Assembly (NCBI GenBank): GCA_026214975.1
Contig: JAOBSW010000525.1
Span: 1-64,000 of the forward strand
Origin: Gentiana macrophylla
Taxonomy: Eukaryota; Streptophyta; Magnoliopsida; Gentianales; Gentianaceae
Reading direction: 5' to 3'
DNA: 64,000 nucleotides
Every line of letters starts with the position of its first letter. Position 1 is the first letter of the stretch. This document shows, piece by piece, positions 10,895 through 24,017 of this stretch. A program made the position numbers and the translations under genes. The notes beneath the pieces are model-generated. The model did no database searches. It saw only the letters and a program-made list of their open reading frames with translations, and had not been told where the DNA came from.

Positions 10895-12630
10895 TATTGG
10901 TACCTTGAAAAGGCTGACACAAGTTTATAGGGGGTGAATTAACTTGTCACCAAAAAGTAGATACACTAAAGTAGATAAGGTTCAGTTCTAAACTTGTGTG
11001 GAGTTAAGTTAACAGAGCTGAGTATAAGCCAAACTGACTTACGCTCAAACTAAGTTAACCGGCAGCGGATATTTTAAAGCCTTTTAAATAAAATCTTCAG
11101 TTGTCAGTTTCAATGAAAATAATGCAGTGCTAACTCGGTTTCTGATGTTTGCTGAGTTTGTGATCTGATGAAATATATGTTGAAATACTGTAAGCAAATG
11201 CATAAAGTAAGTAATTAAATGAGACAGAAATTATAGAGGTTCCAGGTGGTATAATCCTGTCAATCCTCTTTTATCTTGTGATTTTGGAGGAAATTCACTA
11301 TGATCTTGAGGTTTCCAATTACATGACACAAAGTAAATTTGAACACTGATTGTCCTTGACTATTCCCTAGCTTCACAATCTATGAGTCTTAGCCTTAACT
11401 TGAGTTGAATTCTTGTTTGACTAAGTCTGCTCCATTGGTCCTTGAAGGGTTGGATTGCCTCTTCACCAGCTCATCACAGACACAGTCTTCCTTACTACAC
11501 CTCAACTGTCCTTCACACCTTCTTGGTGTTTTACAGTCTAAACCTTTGATGAAATCAAAGTTGAGAGTTGAATCAATGACTATGATTCAACTTGTGATAC
11601 GAGCTTCTTCTGAGTGTATATGATTTACACAAAGAACTCTGTTTTTCTTCAAGTTTGAGTCTTGATGTATTTCTTGAATGCTCAAAAACACTTTGAAGAT
11701 TTCTTAATCTTGATCTTGCACTATAGCAAATAGCAAGAGTTCTTTTAATTGAATGTTTCCTTAGTGAATTTATTTTTGGAACTACGCACTTCTTCCTTAA
11801 GTAAAAGTGGTATATTTATAAGGGTTTTTCCAACATTCATCTTGTTTGAATTTGAATTCTTGTATCCGTTGGTGGTCCTGCTAGTGTCTGTTGAATGTCA
11901 GTGTCCTTTCTGACATTTGTGCTTGCTTTCTAACATTATGATTTTTCTCCAATTTGTGAGTCTTCAACTTGAAACTGAGCTTTTGGGGTTTATCAATTTT
12001 TAGCTGGTGTAACTGAGTGTTTCAGTTTTAAGAACATTAACTGAGTTTTTACTCTTCTTCAAAACATAGTACTCCATTTTCATATGATTTTTATTCACTT
12101 ATTCTGAGTACACCACAACACTTATGTTATATAATAAATAAATGTCCTAATGTATGTTAGGTCTTCATACAAGATCTATAAAGTCAGTTCACGCCATCAC
12201 AGACTTACCTGAATTCTATTTTTGATAACCAAGTTCTTCAATCTTCAATAACTGAGTATGTGTCCCTCAACCTTCTAACCTGAGTTTGTTCCATCAGCCT
12301 TCAGCTTCTAGATAAGCCAACAGTGTTTGTATCCCTTAGAGAACTTACCTTCTTCAATTCTAAGTATATTTCAGTTCCTTCTTTAAAGTCAGATTCTTCT
12401 TATGAATGCTCTTCATTTGTAATCTCAGCAAGTTTCCACAAGTCGGTTTCTGAATTTTGAGTCTATTCTATTACATTGCATGTCTAACTTACCTATACAA
12501 ATATCAGACTCTATTAATTCCAATACATTGAATTCTAGACAACTTTTTGCTTTGCACTACAACAACTAATTATGGAACTTCATCAGTAGGGTTCAAAATA
12601 ATCATCAAAACATAAACATTATTTCCAACA
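10895..12630 (-). repeat. 5' LTR of SIRE-like copia unit 2, 1,736 bp
   Basis: On the minus strand it begins TGTTGGAAATAATG at 12,630 and ends CCAATA at 10,895, a one-base change from the expected CCAACA. It is followed by AT and then the tRNA-Met primer site. The body matches 3,135-4,387 and, at its 3' end, 15,477-15,845 (the TTATAGAGGTTCCAGGTGG block). Length fits SIRE-type LTRs. Confidence 0.8.
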
Positions 12631-12639
12631 ACTTCGTCG

Positions 12640-14016
12640 CTTAAGCCCCTGGTCTACTCATAGAACTTGTTGAACAACTTGTAATAGCTGTGAGTTGATT
12701 CTGTCTCGCCCTGTTCGATCTTGTAAAGGTCCTCTCAAGTCTTTTTGGGTCAGCCAACCGACTTAAACTCGATGATGAACTTTCCTTGCAAACTATCCTA
12801 GGAATAAATAGACTTGGATGGTAGGTGACGGATCCACGTAGCCATTTTATTAGCATGGTGCCTACAAATGCGATGCACCACATGGATTCATTCCACGTTG
12901 CTAGGGTGGCCTTGCTCTAAAATGAGGAGAGCCAATCATACGGGCATGTCGTCCCCGAGTAGCTCTGGAAGGTGGGATAGTGGACCTCTTCAGGTGTTGT
13001 GATTATGATCTAATCAGATAGGACAGATGTCCCCTAAGACAGCTTAGCTTTCTTTCTTATTTTATCCTTCTGTAGGTCCACGACCTGCTTGAGTAATTGT
13101 TCGACCTTGTTCTTGAGTGTTGGTGCGGCATAGTCTCTTGAAATGTTTTCCAATTGTGGCATCTCTGGTCTATAATGAGAGCACATTGCAAGGAGTGAGT
13201 TGCTTATCAATACCTTCTTTGCTAAAGCGATGACATGTTCACATGTCAGTGTCAGAGGTAGAATAGAGCTGAAATTCTTTTGGGAGCTCACCTATTTGTT
13301 GAATGGACAATCACATACCTACCAGAGCGGTGAGTAGGAGTTCCATGTGGCAGAGCTGGGGGCTCGTTGATGATTAACGTAGGATTGGTATAAGTGGAAT
13401 CTTGTGGTGATAAGCTGTTCGTTGGCCTTATACATCCTTTCAACATATTCGGCGTTGGCGAGAATAGCCATTGCATTAGGATTGGGCTTTGCAACCACCT
13501 CCTCATGGGGAGACGGCTCGTGAGCTTGTCTCGGTTGAGATGTACCGGTGACCTGCTTTCATGTTTATTGGCCGAAGGCGGCCTTAATGTCCTCTCTAGA
13601 TTTGAACCCTCTATCAAGAAACATCCATATATCTCTTTGAGCAGGATCCATTGCCGCCGTAGGCAAAATGTAATTATACTCGGCCATGGGGTGTTGTGCT
13701 TGGATACGACAAAAATATGTCCCGTGGGGGGCTTGAGTAAAATTCTGACCGGTTTTCCGGACGATTAGAGGTAAACCGATGAGTAGAGCTGGACGTGATG
13801 ATCGTGTCAGAGCCAAGTAGAAGGCTAATAGATCTGGTGATGACCAAGTAAAATTCCAATGGAGATTTGAGTTTCTCGGATTAATATTCTGATGAGCTGA
13901 GAGGAGATCACGCCGGAAAACCAGATTCATTTTAGGCCACCTGAATCGAAGAACAATCATAATAATACCGGATCCAAACTACAAATCAGTGCCGGAAAAA
14001 TACTAAAAGCGTATGT
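12640..14016 (-). pseudogene. internal region of a Tat-like LTR element, unrecognised short frames
   Basis: Downstream (minus strand) of the primer-site-like sequence at 14,017-14,036 there are only short frames. One starts MAEYNYILPTAAMDPAQRD at 13,690. After two stops the same frame reads NPNAMAILANAEYVERMYKA (about 13,450), and another ends KNKVEQLLKQVVDLQKDKI (about 13,080), helical in character. They may be pieces of one protein separated by introns or decay. I recognise no domain. From 12,640 to 13,030 there is only broken sequence. Confidence 0.3.
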
Positions 14017-14036
14017 TTCCCAGTTACGGAGCCAAC

Positions 14037-14681
14037 TGATATGTCAGAATTATCACTGACACATTTTGCGGATTTTAATATGATTCATGACGAACAATAT
14101 GATGATGTTATACGGAAATTAAGAACACAATAATCTATCGACAAATTGACAGAGTTTATCTGCTTTGTATTAATTGCCCGTCCCTTTAGAATTGTGAAAA
14201 TGCCACTATTTATTGGTACTTGGAGTCGGTGGTTACAAGGCGGGAAAATTGAAACCCAAGTGAAATCATATGTAAAATATAAGGCTGTGGTAAGCTCTTA
14301 GTCAGTTGAGCTCTTTGTGAGATGGGCTTTGGACTGAACGAGCTTGTATCTTGGCCATTGTGGGTCTTTCACCCGTAACCATTTTGTATGAAATATGTTT
14401 CCTAGTTTAGCAGGCTTGGTCCGAGCTGACAGATTGCGACCATTAGGGGCGAGTAGGTTGCCCCCCAGTGGTCTGTGTTGAGCTGGATGTCTGATGTTGA
14501 TCGACTCCTGTTTTCCTAGCCTTTGATAAGAATCATAATGGCGTGAAATTTGGGCAGATTATTCCCGCCCAATCTGGCTCATAAAGATGCGAACTGATTG
14601 GGCTAGGGACCATATCCTTCATTAGGCCCACGTAAGATCCTAACAAGAATCCATGGGCTCTTTTATGGGCTTGGTGTATCA
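14037..14681 (-). repeat. Tat-like LTR, 645 bp, with adjacent primer-site-like sequence
   Basis: The ends are TGATAT and TATCA (inverted). The minus strand continues from its 3' end into TTGGCTCCGTAACTGGGAA (14,017-14,036), which resembles the TTGGCGCCGTCTGTGGGAA primer site common in Tat/Retand elements. A diverged homologue lies at 18,494-19,212: the blocks TGATTGGGCTAGG and GGGCTCTTTTATGG match TGATTTGGCCAGG and GGGCTCTTTTACAG. Confidence 0.5.
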
Positions 14682-14689
14682 GAAATAAA

Positions 14690-14860
14690 TAGTGATCAAG
14701 AGACGTATGATACCTTTAGTCTTGGTGCAATGGAAAAATCATACACAAAGAAAGGCTACATTGGAGATTGAGGATGATTTGATCCTTGAGTTCTCGGATT
14801 TCATTGATCTACCAGGTATGCTTTAGTTTTGAGGAAGAAACCCAGTTTAAGGAGGAGAAA
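14690..14860 (+). pseudogene. Tekay/Del chromovirus pol C-terminus
   Basis: Just upstream of the LTR start at 14,861 the plus strand encodes IPLVLVQWKNHTQRKATLEI and ILEFSDFIDLP. This aligns with the chromodomain-region end of Tekay polyproteins (VKVLWRNH..EEATWE....SRYPHLF). It is followed by a frame reading RKKPSLRRRNV and the purine-rich tract AAGGAGGAGAAA, the usual end of these elements. Only about 55 codons survive and upstream sequence belongs to a different element. Confidence 0.6.
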
Positions 14861-15476
14861 TGTAATATTTTGATTTTTCAGATAAGGGAAAAAGGGTAAT
14901 TTCTCAAAATTAGAATAATATATTTTCTTTTCATGGGTTTTCCAAAAAAAAGGTTAATGGGCATTAATTCTGAGAAATAAAACTCCTCAATAAGAAAGGA
15001 GTTTGTCAGAAAAATAAAAGATCGAACATCAAACTTCATTCAAAGCCAAAAGAGGAAAAGGAATGTCCACTGTATCTCATCGACATTTTGTTGGTCTTCA
15101 GATACAATTAGAGCATTGGAATTAGCTTGGCGAAGGAATCGTTTTGGTATCTAAGTTTGGGAGTTTCATAAAGGTATCTGTATTTCCCTAGTTTTGGAAT
15201 ATTTTGGTTTTTGTTATGTTTTTGTGTTTTAAGTTGATAAGTTCGTAGTTTTGAATTATTAGAACACCTTGATCATAGTAAAATCAAGTGTCAATTGTCT
15301 TCTTATAGGTTTGTTTGAAGACTTCTAATTTATGGTTGTTCGCTTCAAGTTTGGATCCGTTTTGGAATGGAAATCAAGTAAGTGGATATTTATATTGAAT
15401 TGTTCTTATTTTTATAAAGTTTGTCAAGTTGTTTGGGATCTGTTTTGCGCATGTTTTGTGTCAAATTTGAAGTGAA
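14861..15476 (+). repeat. Tekay/Del-type 3' LTR fragment
   Basis: It begins TGTAATATTTTGA directly after the polypurine tract AAGGAGGAGAAA. The same architecture occurs at 42,675 (AAGGGGAGGA then TGTAATATCCTCGA). The LTR runs to where a SIRE-like LTR end begins at 15,477; its own 3' end is not seen. Confidence 0.55.
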
Positions 15477-15845
15477 TGTTGGTTCCAGAGAAAGGCAAGC
15501 ACAAAGGTTTGGAAAGGGGTGAATAACCTTGTTCACCTTTTTCAATACGGTTTGAAAGAGTTAAATGCAACCGAATAACCGTTAGTTTACTTAGTTGTTT
15601 TTTAAAAGATGATATGCCACACACACACAAAGTAAGATACAAGAAGTGTAGCAAGTAAAATGTACATAAAAGTACAGAACACAAAAAGTTATAGAGGTTC
15701 AGGGTGTTATAATCCCTTAATCCTATCTTCTTATGTGATGGTCGGAGGAATTCATTATTGTGATGGTACACCAGTACAATAGTGTGGATTGTCCTTGACA
15801 ATTCCTAAAGTTGCATCACAATCTGAACAATCACTCCTTGACAGT
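15477..15845 (-). repeat. SIRE-like LTR 3'-end fragment
   Basis: It has the canonical terminus TGTTGG (CCAACA on the minus strand). It matches 10,899-11,370: GTTATAGAGGTTCAGGGTG (15,687) corresponds to ATTATAGAGGTTCCAGGTG, and a TGTGGATTGTCCTTGAC block is shared. The fragment ends where Athila-type sequence starts. Confidence 0.6.
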
Positions 15846-17119
15846 TTGATCATCCTTTCCTAGGTGTCCAATCTTACCGGCAGTGTACCGGGTCATTCGT
15901 AGTCCAATAAAGGGGAGTCAAGGTTGTATCCCATAGGGTTGTGAGGTTAATTACGAAAAGACTATATTATTTTGGTCCAGGTCAACAAGCGACAATAATG
16001 TAATTTTGTTAAGATCAAGCTATAATGCTCAATCAAAGTAAAGACTAAAATACGTTAAGGGTGATTAAATGGTAAAAGGCATAGCCAAGATTTTAGAATG
16101 ATCAAGTCACGTCTCTAATAGAATCATGAGAATGAATATTGCCAACCTACAATCCATTAATGCTCATGTGTTATGTTACCGGTGAGAACCCCAAATCTAG
16201 CAATTACCCTCATATGAGTGCATGCAATTACTCTATGTCTCCTCATTGGCCTAAAGGAACTCTAGACCTAATTATTCAACATGATGAAGCTCTAAGGTTT
16301 CATAAATGAACTATAAACCTGCGTAATAAATTGAGTTCACTTATGGTCGGTTTTAACTATCGGTCTCCCTATCCCATAACCCATACAAGGAATTTTTGGG
16401 TGATTTCATCTAAGCGTGTGTGTGTTCAATTGTTAGGTTGTGAATCTAACACAAACATGAAACAATGCTCAAATAGGGAGAGATAACACACAAGATTCTA
16501 ACAACAATCTCAAACATTCTTATTCAACTAATGTAGATACGAACTATCACAGAAGCATAATCTTGGATAGATAAAGGATCTAGTTACTCATAGCTCTGAA
16601 AACCAACATGCCACTCAAAGATTTCATATCTATGAACACAACTAAATAATAAGTAAAGGCTAAGAATTACCCAACTAAAAGCTAATAACTTCAAGAAGAT
16701 AAACTTGAATTCAAATCAAAAGTAGCTCCAATGGAGTTTACACCAAAAGATGAAAACTTGTTCCACAAAGATTTCAAGATCGAAACAAGAATCCTAATGT
16801 TTACAAGTTTAATTAGAAGCTTATCTATGGTGGATTTTTTCTAGAAGAGCCTTGGAAATGAAAGTGTCTCCAAGCTTAGGGTTTTTTTTCTAGGTGTTAT
16901 GTGGAATGTTGGTGAAAATGAAATGTTTTGCATTAAATTATTTGCATATATTGGTGGCCTCTATGACCGGTTGGGTGGCGCCAGGGAATATTGGCAGGAG
17001 TTGAATCTGCAAGGTTGGTGAAGGAAGTTGATAGTCAGTAATGCATGGACAGTATATCTAACCCTGATGATGGCAGGTGCCATATGAGGGTAGGATGTCG
17101 CAATTGATGACTGGTGGGC
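15846..17119 (-). repeat. Athila-type LTR, degenerate
   Basis: The plus-strand start TGATCATCC, then AAAGGGGAGTCAAGGTTG and ATCCCATAGGG, corresponds to the 3' end of the Athila-type LTRs at 20,410 and 28,241 (AGGGGGAGTCAAGGTCG, ATCCCATAGAG). Internal text about crop-like LTR landmarks (16,140-16,400) also matches loosely. No open frame is present. Confidence 0.5.
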
Positions 17120-18350
17120 TGATCATGTGTAAGCCTCTTATACTTGAAAGAGGACTATGACTATCCTGTATATAGAATGAGAAAGGGTTGATCCCAAAGA
17201 GACAATGCAAATTCCATATATAAACAGACTACACTATAACTAAGAACACACAAAGGCGGTCTTTCACAAACATAATTACAAAAGAAATAAAAATGATATA
17301 ACCTTCTTTCCAAACCTATCTCCTAGCTTGGTGTAATTTATCTATCATGTTTACTCACTATGATTCCCCAAATGACAAGAACACATATTTTATCTCCGTA
17401 ATTAGCTACAGGTGGAATCTCCTAAACTTTTTTACTTCCATTTGCAATTACAACAAATGTGAATGGACAATTAACCTAACATAGGCTATATTAACATCAC
17501 ATGCATTATGTTTTAGAGAGTGCCAGTTCAAGACTGAGAACCTCTTTGGGTAGCCAACAACAATGACCGTTACATTCTCAAATATCGATCCAGACTACGT
17601 CCTAACTAAAACTTCACTAATAGTCCTTCATGCTAGTTTACGAATACGATTACTAGATTGTCCACATCCTAAAAAGCGTTAATTAATCCTGTCAATCTGA
17701 CGTAGCTGATTCCGAATCTCCAAAATTATGCTAACCTAAAGGGTACCCCGATGCGCCGGTAAAGACCGCCTCCATGTCAAGCATGGTGGTTCATGATTCT
17801 AGGATACATATTATTGTTCTGGTTAATTCTGGTGATGTAATTGATCGTTAAACATTTAGATTAATTATGGCATGCTATAACATGCTAATCTATCATAGTT
17901 AAGACATGAAATAACATTCAAAGTTTCATACCTTCAACAATGGAGGACTTGTTTCAGCTCAAGATAGTTGATAGCTTGGGGAGAAGGGAACCAACAAGAA
18001 ATCACAAGAACTTCAGAAGAATATGTATTTCATCAAACTTTATTCAATACAAAATTTCTAATGAATTGTATGCATTGGGTATAATACAAAGCTGCTACAT
18101 GCCTTATATAAGGTATTGTATCCGAATTAAGCCTAATAAAATAGTAGCCAACTTAAATTAGCTTCGTATGGTTGGTTTTTGTGTTGCCCAAGTTCTCTAT
18201 GCGTCAGGCCTCCATTTCCATATTCTTCCGTAGATTCTTCATGTACATCTTCTCTTCCAGCCCAATAACTCTTTCAAGCTCAGATCCGCTTCATTATTGC
18301 TTCTGGAAAATGGCACTGTTAAGTATTTTGTGGTAGTAAACTACGTTGAT
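17120..18350 (-). repeat. second Athila-type LTR, degenerate
   Basis: It starts TGATCATGTGTAAGCC, corresponding to TGATCACGTGTAAGTC at 28,241. The sections at 17,560-17,800 parallel 20,860-21,060 (for example ACTTCACTAATAGTCCTTCATGCTAG with ACTTCACTATTCGT...CATGCTAG). The right boundary is uncertain. From 18,350 to 18,493 I see nothing recognisable. Confidence 0.45.
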
Positions 18351-18493
18351 TAATTTTCAAAAAGAAAAACCCTTTGATTTAAAGCTGTTATTATAAGTGG
18401 TTATCTATTATATAGGTCACTAATATGGTCTACGGCCGAAGTGTTTTAGTAGGTACTCAATTAGATAAATTAAACTGCAAACACTTAATATTT

Positions 18494-19212
18494 TGTGATG
18501 ACATTTAAATATGATTACATATTATGTATGATGGCATTGAATGGAACATATATAATATAATAGATCATGTTATAATGCAACACACTTATCTTGGCAGAAA
18601 CATCACAAACAAGAATAGCAAATGATTTTGGTGGATATTTGGATTAAGAATGGTGTTTTAGCTCAAGAAATATATGAAGTTATGAAGAAACTCCATAAAA
18701 CAATTACAAGAGATAAAAGCAACAGGGCTTGGTCTGTATTTTCTATTATGCCTCTCCTTTTAAAGGTATAAGATGCCTCTATTTATAGGCCTTACATGGT
18801 CGGTGCTTACACAGGATATTCACAGTAAATAAATTCATAAACAATATAGTAATGCAGACTGAGACCATGCAGTGTGGGCTGAAAATCACCTCGACTGTGA
18901 CAGATTCCACACTTGTAAGCTTGACATTTCCGCCTCAGTTAACGGGCGTCAGGCTGAGAGGAAGGCAGAGTGGCCCCCAATGCTTTTGTCTCACTGATGG
19001 ATGGCATATGAAGGATTTTGATCCCGATCACCGTTGTTGGGCCAAAATATATAGCGATGGTCCTTAGCAGGCTGGGCCAAAATCTATAGCCCAAATCTAT
19101 AGTTCGTTTTACTTTATTACGAATTGATTTGGCCAGGTGCCAAATTCATTACTTGACCCACATGGAGGCCCAATATGAATCTCACGGGCTCTTTTACAGT
19201 TTTGGCATATCA
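18494..19212 (-). repeat. Tat-like LTR, diverged relative of 14,037-14,681
   Basis: It shares the terminal TATCA end and the GGGCTCTTTTA block with the LTR at 14,037. The minus strand has a TATA box, GCCTATAAATAGAGG, at 18,776-18,790. The left boundary is inferred from a TGATGACAT start. Confidence 0.45.
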
Positions 19213-20409
19213 ATGGACCCCTACTCCTTGAGTTTTCCACTGCTAGGAGGGAAATCATGGAGTAAAGTTGGAAGCGCATTGACATACCGAGTGCCTTTTG
19301 AGTACTGTACCGTAGTCTGGCAAACTGGTGTTTGCAGCTTTTTATGCCCCTAACGCGGCGGGCTGCTGGGTTGTTAGGCTGAAGCGGGTGATATCGACCA
19401 GTTATGCTTGAACACGAGAGACTATATGAGATCATGCTGAAGCATGCAGGCTTACATTTCCATGGTCAACGCGAAAGGAAACTTTTGGGTTTGGTGTCGA
19501 TGTGCGATGACCTTCATTTCGATTGTCGATATGGCGAGTCATCTGGCTGAGAAAGTGAAAAAGGAGGTCGGGCTCTCGAATGACGAGATGATACTAATCA
19601 TAGCGTGAGAAACTACAATAACTACACAAATTCAAAGTAACTTCCAATTATTAATCCACGTTACTCAAGGAATGTAGGGTTTCCTGAAATGCCGCCATTA
19701 TTTCCTTGGGCCTCATTATGGCACCATCATTGTTGCTTTGAAATTTGAATTTCAAATTACTCAACTAACCTCTCAATTGTCCAAACGTGACACCCAAAAC
19801 ATCACGAGCCCTCTACAAAAGGAGACGGACTCCCTTATTTCAACAATTCAGAATTTTCAGCAGTACATTAGGAAAAGGACTCTTAATGTTTTCTCTGTAG
19901 TTTCTGAAAAGTGATTTGTGGTTCCGATCAGCCTTTTCGTCTGATTTCTAGGCCCTCTCGGCTTCTATTAACGATCATTATGGTAATCTCTCTGTCTGAA
20001 CCCTTATTACTGGTCCGTAACTTGTGGTTTCCATTCTTGCTAGTTGTTTATGTGTTATTTATTGAATATTGCTGAAGAACATAATTGAATGTGGTTTAGT
20101 TTTTGTCAAGTACTTGCATCTCTTTGTCCCGTTTAGATACCGGCTGCTTGAATTGTTATGTCTTTATTCTGCATGATTTACGATTGTCCCTTCTTTCCCT
20201 TGTCATGTCAGTCATCATGCGGTGGTTGAGGGATTTCACTTGTCTTATTAGTGTTGCCGTTTCTGGCTTTGTGGCCTTAAACTCGTAAGAATCAGTTTTT
20301 ATGGTCTTTCTCTCAGTGTTTCTTAGGTCTTTTCCTGCAGGACTAGGGTTAGGGTTTTGTTCCATCCGGATATAGGGAGCGAGGTGTCGGGATGATAGAG
20401 GTTGTTCAT
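19213..20409. other. no recognisable feature
   Basis: Open frames here are short (under 110 codons) and on both strands, without recognisable motifs. The sequence is probably degraded retroelement DNA. Confidence 0.4.
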
Positions 20410-22128
20410 TGATCACATGTAAGTTGCTTAATACTAACAAGAGGACTAGGTCAATCGTAGTATAGCAAGGGCGAGTCAAGGTCGATCCTACAGAGACTAT
20501 TATTTAATAATATTAAACACAACCACAATTCATATCTCAACCGGATAGGGGTGGTCATTGATCAACATAAAGGACAAGTAAATAAAAGAGATGCAAATAA
20601 ACCAATCATCAATCATATAGCGAAAAGGCACAAACCACATAATTCATAAATAATCTCCCATTAGTCCTTATCTGATCCATATTTGTAATTAATCTACGCG
20701 TGGAATTCCTAACCCTATCTACTCAGAAAATGTAGTAGATAATCTATACGCCAGCTACCCTCCTTCATTGATCCGTAATAGCCCATACGTATAAAGAACT
20801 AGAATTGCCAGTATTGAGCGCTAACCCATACCGCTAACCTAACTAGACAGCTGTCGACACTGATCAGCACGTTCATAGGGCCCATCAAGACTATGTCAAA
20901 ACTAACACTTCACTATTCGTATTTCATGCTAGTTTTACGATTACAATAAGCAGATTGGCAAGATCTAACCTACTGTTAATTAAAACTGTCGATCAATGTA
21001 CTTGACGCCAAACCACAGAATTAGGATTTACTAGGTATGCAGATCTAGCGATAAAGACAGTCGCATATCTGAAGAGCGCAACCCATAATTCTGCGACTCA
21101 TATGAACGAATCGAATAATAAAGATAAAGGTTCATTTAATTAATTCATAGATGATTACATACAAGCATAATCAAGATCTAACACAAGAACAATCATGAAT
21201 CTAAGAAAAAATTAAACATTGGAATAGATCTTACCCATAACGAAGAACATATCTACTCTTTTATTCTCTCTCCCTCCGGCGATTCGAATCGATCCTTGAA
21301 GATCATAAACCAAGCACAATTCAATAATGAAAGACTCATGACTTATTTGCAAGCAAGAAAAGAAGAATTTATAACCAGGAGACTACATTGTATATAATTT
21401 ATGAATAGATCTATGAACGAATGATAGAATGGAAGATGAATAATGATGGAATACAAATTCACAGCTCTGAAAGGCCTTATATAGGTGTATAAACCGACTT
21501 ACGGGCAACCCAATGCTTGGAGGACAAGAAAACACATTTCTGAAAGATTCTGGACCTCGGTAAACCACGGGTAACTATCAGTTTACCGGGGGTATTTTTG
21601 TCTTTTTCTGTCTGCCGACTTAATTTGGAATACCCTAGGTCCAACTTCGGTATTTGGACCATAACTTGGCCTACGCAACTCCGATTTGGGTGATTCAAAG
21701 GGTGTTAGAATCCTTGTTTCAGGACCTACAACCTTAATGAAGAAATTAAAACCCAATTTGTCCTTTAGGAATTCGTAAACTGAATTGGACGATCACCAAT
21801 CAGATTCTTGGGTCCAATCTTCGCTCGAAACACTTCAACCTTCAGCTCGGTTCAGTTCATTATCAATTAAATCTCTCCTTCAGCCCAAATGATGCTTCGA
21901 ACACTCGTCCAGCTGTCAATAAAATCATAGCACACATTGTAGCTTATATTTCTAGCAAATAACGCATAAAATACACGGTTAATACGCATAATACCAATTT
22001 AGTCACCCCGGACGTGGCTTAATCATATTTAGCTAATTAACTCATGATTTCATAAATATTATCCCTATTGAGAACACAAATCTGGGCTAGATTGATCATA
22101 AATAATGATACCAATTTGACCGCCATCA
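20410..22128 (-). repeat. 3' LTR of old Athila-type element, 1,719 bp
   Basis: The minus strand begins TGATGGCGGTC at 22,128, right after the polypurine tract AAGTTTGGGGTAGT, and ends at TGATCA (20,410). The first 600 bp of plus-strand text match 28,241-28,833 closely. The LTR lies at the left edge of a composite in which a Tat element is nested. Confidence 0.75.
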
Positions 22129-22402
22129 ACTACCCCAAACTTAGTTTTTGATCGTCCCGAGCAAAAATCAAATCAAACAAACCCCAAAACAATTACAATC
22201 TAATTAATAACATACTCATTCATGAATTCTAAATAAGATGAAAGTCAACATATATCCATCGGTAATCCATTAAGCACTATCTCGTAGTAGAACCGACTTG
22301 TGTGTGCAATAACTCTCAAACAACAGTGACGCAAATAGAATCACATTATATCAATAAAGATTTTAGGCAAAACATGTATCACACATCAATCCATAAGTTC
22401 CC
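22129..22402 (-). other. PPT and hairpin region of old Athila-type element
   Basis: The minus strand carries the PPT AAGTTTGGGGTAGT. It is preceded by a stem-loop with arms TTTTGCTCG and CGATCAAAA around a GGA loop (one mismatch). The same element is perfect at 58,345-58,365 and 61,385-61,405. Confidence 0.6.
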
Positions 22403-22893
22403 TGATGATGCTGAATAATGCACCACCGGTAAAACTAGGCCACGTGTAATCCAAGGGTGAGTTAGGAGAGAAATTATGGTAGGCAAAGACTGATAAATAT
22501 GGTGTTTTTGGTGTTATTTGGCTGAGTCCAAGAATGTGTCTTGGATTGCCTACGTATCCTGTATAATGTCCAAGAATCAAGCCCTACATAGTTCCTGGAG
22601 CTATGTATTTATAGGCACATGTCCTTCTTCTTCCCTAATCTTTGGGCGGTTTGGTCTATTGACTTAAATACCCTTTAATGGGCCTTGACCCCTTGTCCAA
22701 GTAACCAGCTGGATGGTGGGCCTAGGAACCTGGATTGGAGGTCTTGGTCTCGCCTCGATGCATACCGACATGGGTGATCGAAGTGGGACACTTGCAGAAT
22801 CTGCCGGTTGCTGCGGTCTTCACTGGTAGGTCTCGTATTCGATCCGATGTGTGTAATTAACATAGACATTTCTATGTACAGCTGGACCAATCA
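22403..22893 (-). repeat. 3' LTR of nested Tat element, 491 bp
   Basis: It is collinear with 26,247-26,737 over exactly 491 bp, with roughly 18 substitutions by eye count. It has ends TGATTGG and ATCATCA on the minus strand and a TATA box (CCTATAAATACATAG) at 22,601-22,615. The GGATACGTAGGC motif at 22,548-22,559 follows the TATA box by about 45 bp. Confidence 0.85.
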
Positions 22894-22994
22894 TGAGGTG
22901 AAGATAGTGTTGGTAAATCGAACGATTTTTGACATTTCTTGTCCCATTTGAACGGACTCGCTTTCTTTAATATCCTGAAGAAGGGCAGGGCCCT

Positions 22995-24008
22995 TTACGC
23001 CGATATCGACAAGAAACGGTTGAGGGCCGCCATCCGACCCGTCAACCGTTGCACTTCCTTTATGTTATGAGGCGTGGGCATGTTCTTGAGAACCTCGATC
23101 TTATCTGGGTTAGCTCGAATCCCATCTCTCGATATCATATAACCTAGAAATTTCCCAGATCGAACTCCAAAAGTGCATTTCTTCGGATTAAGCTTCATGT
23201 TCGCAGCCTTCAATACCTCGAAAACCTCTCTGACATCGACAAGAAATTTTCCTATGGACTTGCTCTTGATTAATAAATCGTCAACATAAACTTCCATATT
23301 TCGACCTATCAGCCCCTTGAAAATTTTGTTGACTGCCCTCTGATAGGTGGCCCCTGCATTATTTAAGCCAAACGGCATTGTCACAAAACAAAACGTACCA
23401 AACTCTGTTATGAATGTGGTTTTATCTGAGTCTTAGGGGTCCATGAAGATCTGGTAATATCCCCTATATGCATCAAGAAAACTGAATACTTCGAAGCCCA
23501 GTGTCGAGTCGAATAACTGATAAATCTTTGGGAGCGGATACGAATCCTTAGGGCATGCCTTGTTGAGATCTGTGAAATCCACGCACATCCACCCGCTTTC
23601 ATCTGGCTTCTTAACCAACGCTAGATTGGCTAACCAATCCGGATAGAATACCTCTTCCACGATCCCAGCAACTAACAACTTGTCGACTTCCTTCCTTACT
23701 GCTTCCTTCCTCTCAGGAGCGAGGTTTCTCTTCTTTTGCCGTATCGGCTTCTTTTTTGGGTCGACATTGAGTCGATGCACTGCTATATCTGCCGATAGGC
23801 CTGGCATGTTGTCTGCTTTCCATGCGAACACATCTCGATACTCGACCAGGAGGTCGACCAAGGCTTTCATGTCGGGGTGTGACAACCACTTCCCGATCTG
23901 GACCCCTTGGCCCTCCTCTTCTTTCCAGACACGGATCTCCTCTGTCGGATCAACAGAGACCCAGCTTCGATCCTCCTCTTCTTCCGGTATCAACTCCTCA
24001 ACCAGCAC
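22995..24008 (-). pseudogene. Tat reverse transcriptase, two frames
   Basis: The first part (24,008-23,433) has the RT entry KKKPIRQKKRNLAPERK, LALVKKPDESGWMCVDFTDL and the palm block FSFLDAYRGYYQI. The second (23,384-22,995) begins MTMPFGLNNAGATYQRAVNK and has the catalytic YVDD in MEVYVDDLLIK, then the thumb-side KCTFGVRSGKFLGYM and LTGRMAALNRFL. A stop and frameshift at about 23,390-23,435 separate them. RT copies element RNA to DNA in the virus-like particle. Here the conserved motifs are intact but the frame is broken, and the protein stops where RNase H should begin. Confidence 0.9.
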
Positions 24009-24017
24009 TTGTCCAAC

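Noticed and set aside
15424..15801. 125-codon minus-strand frame as a gene
   Set aside because: It spans the junction of a Tekay LTR and a SIRE-like LTR end and has no motif.
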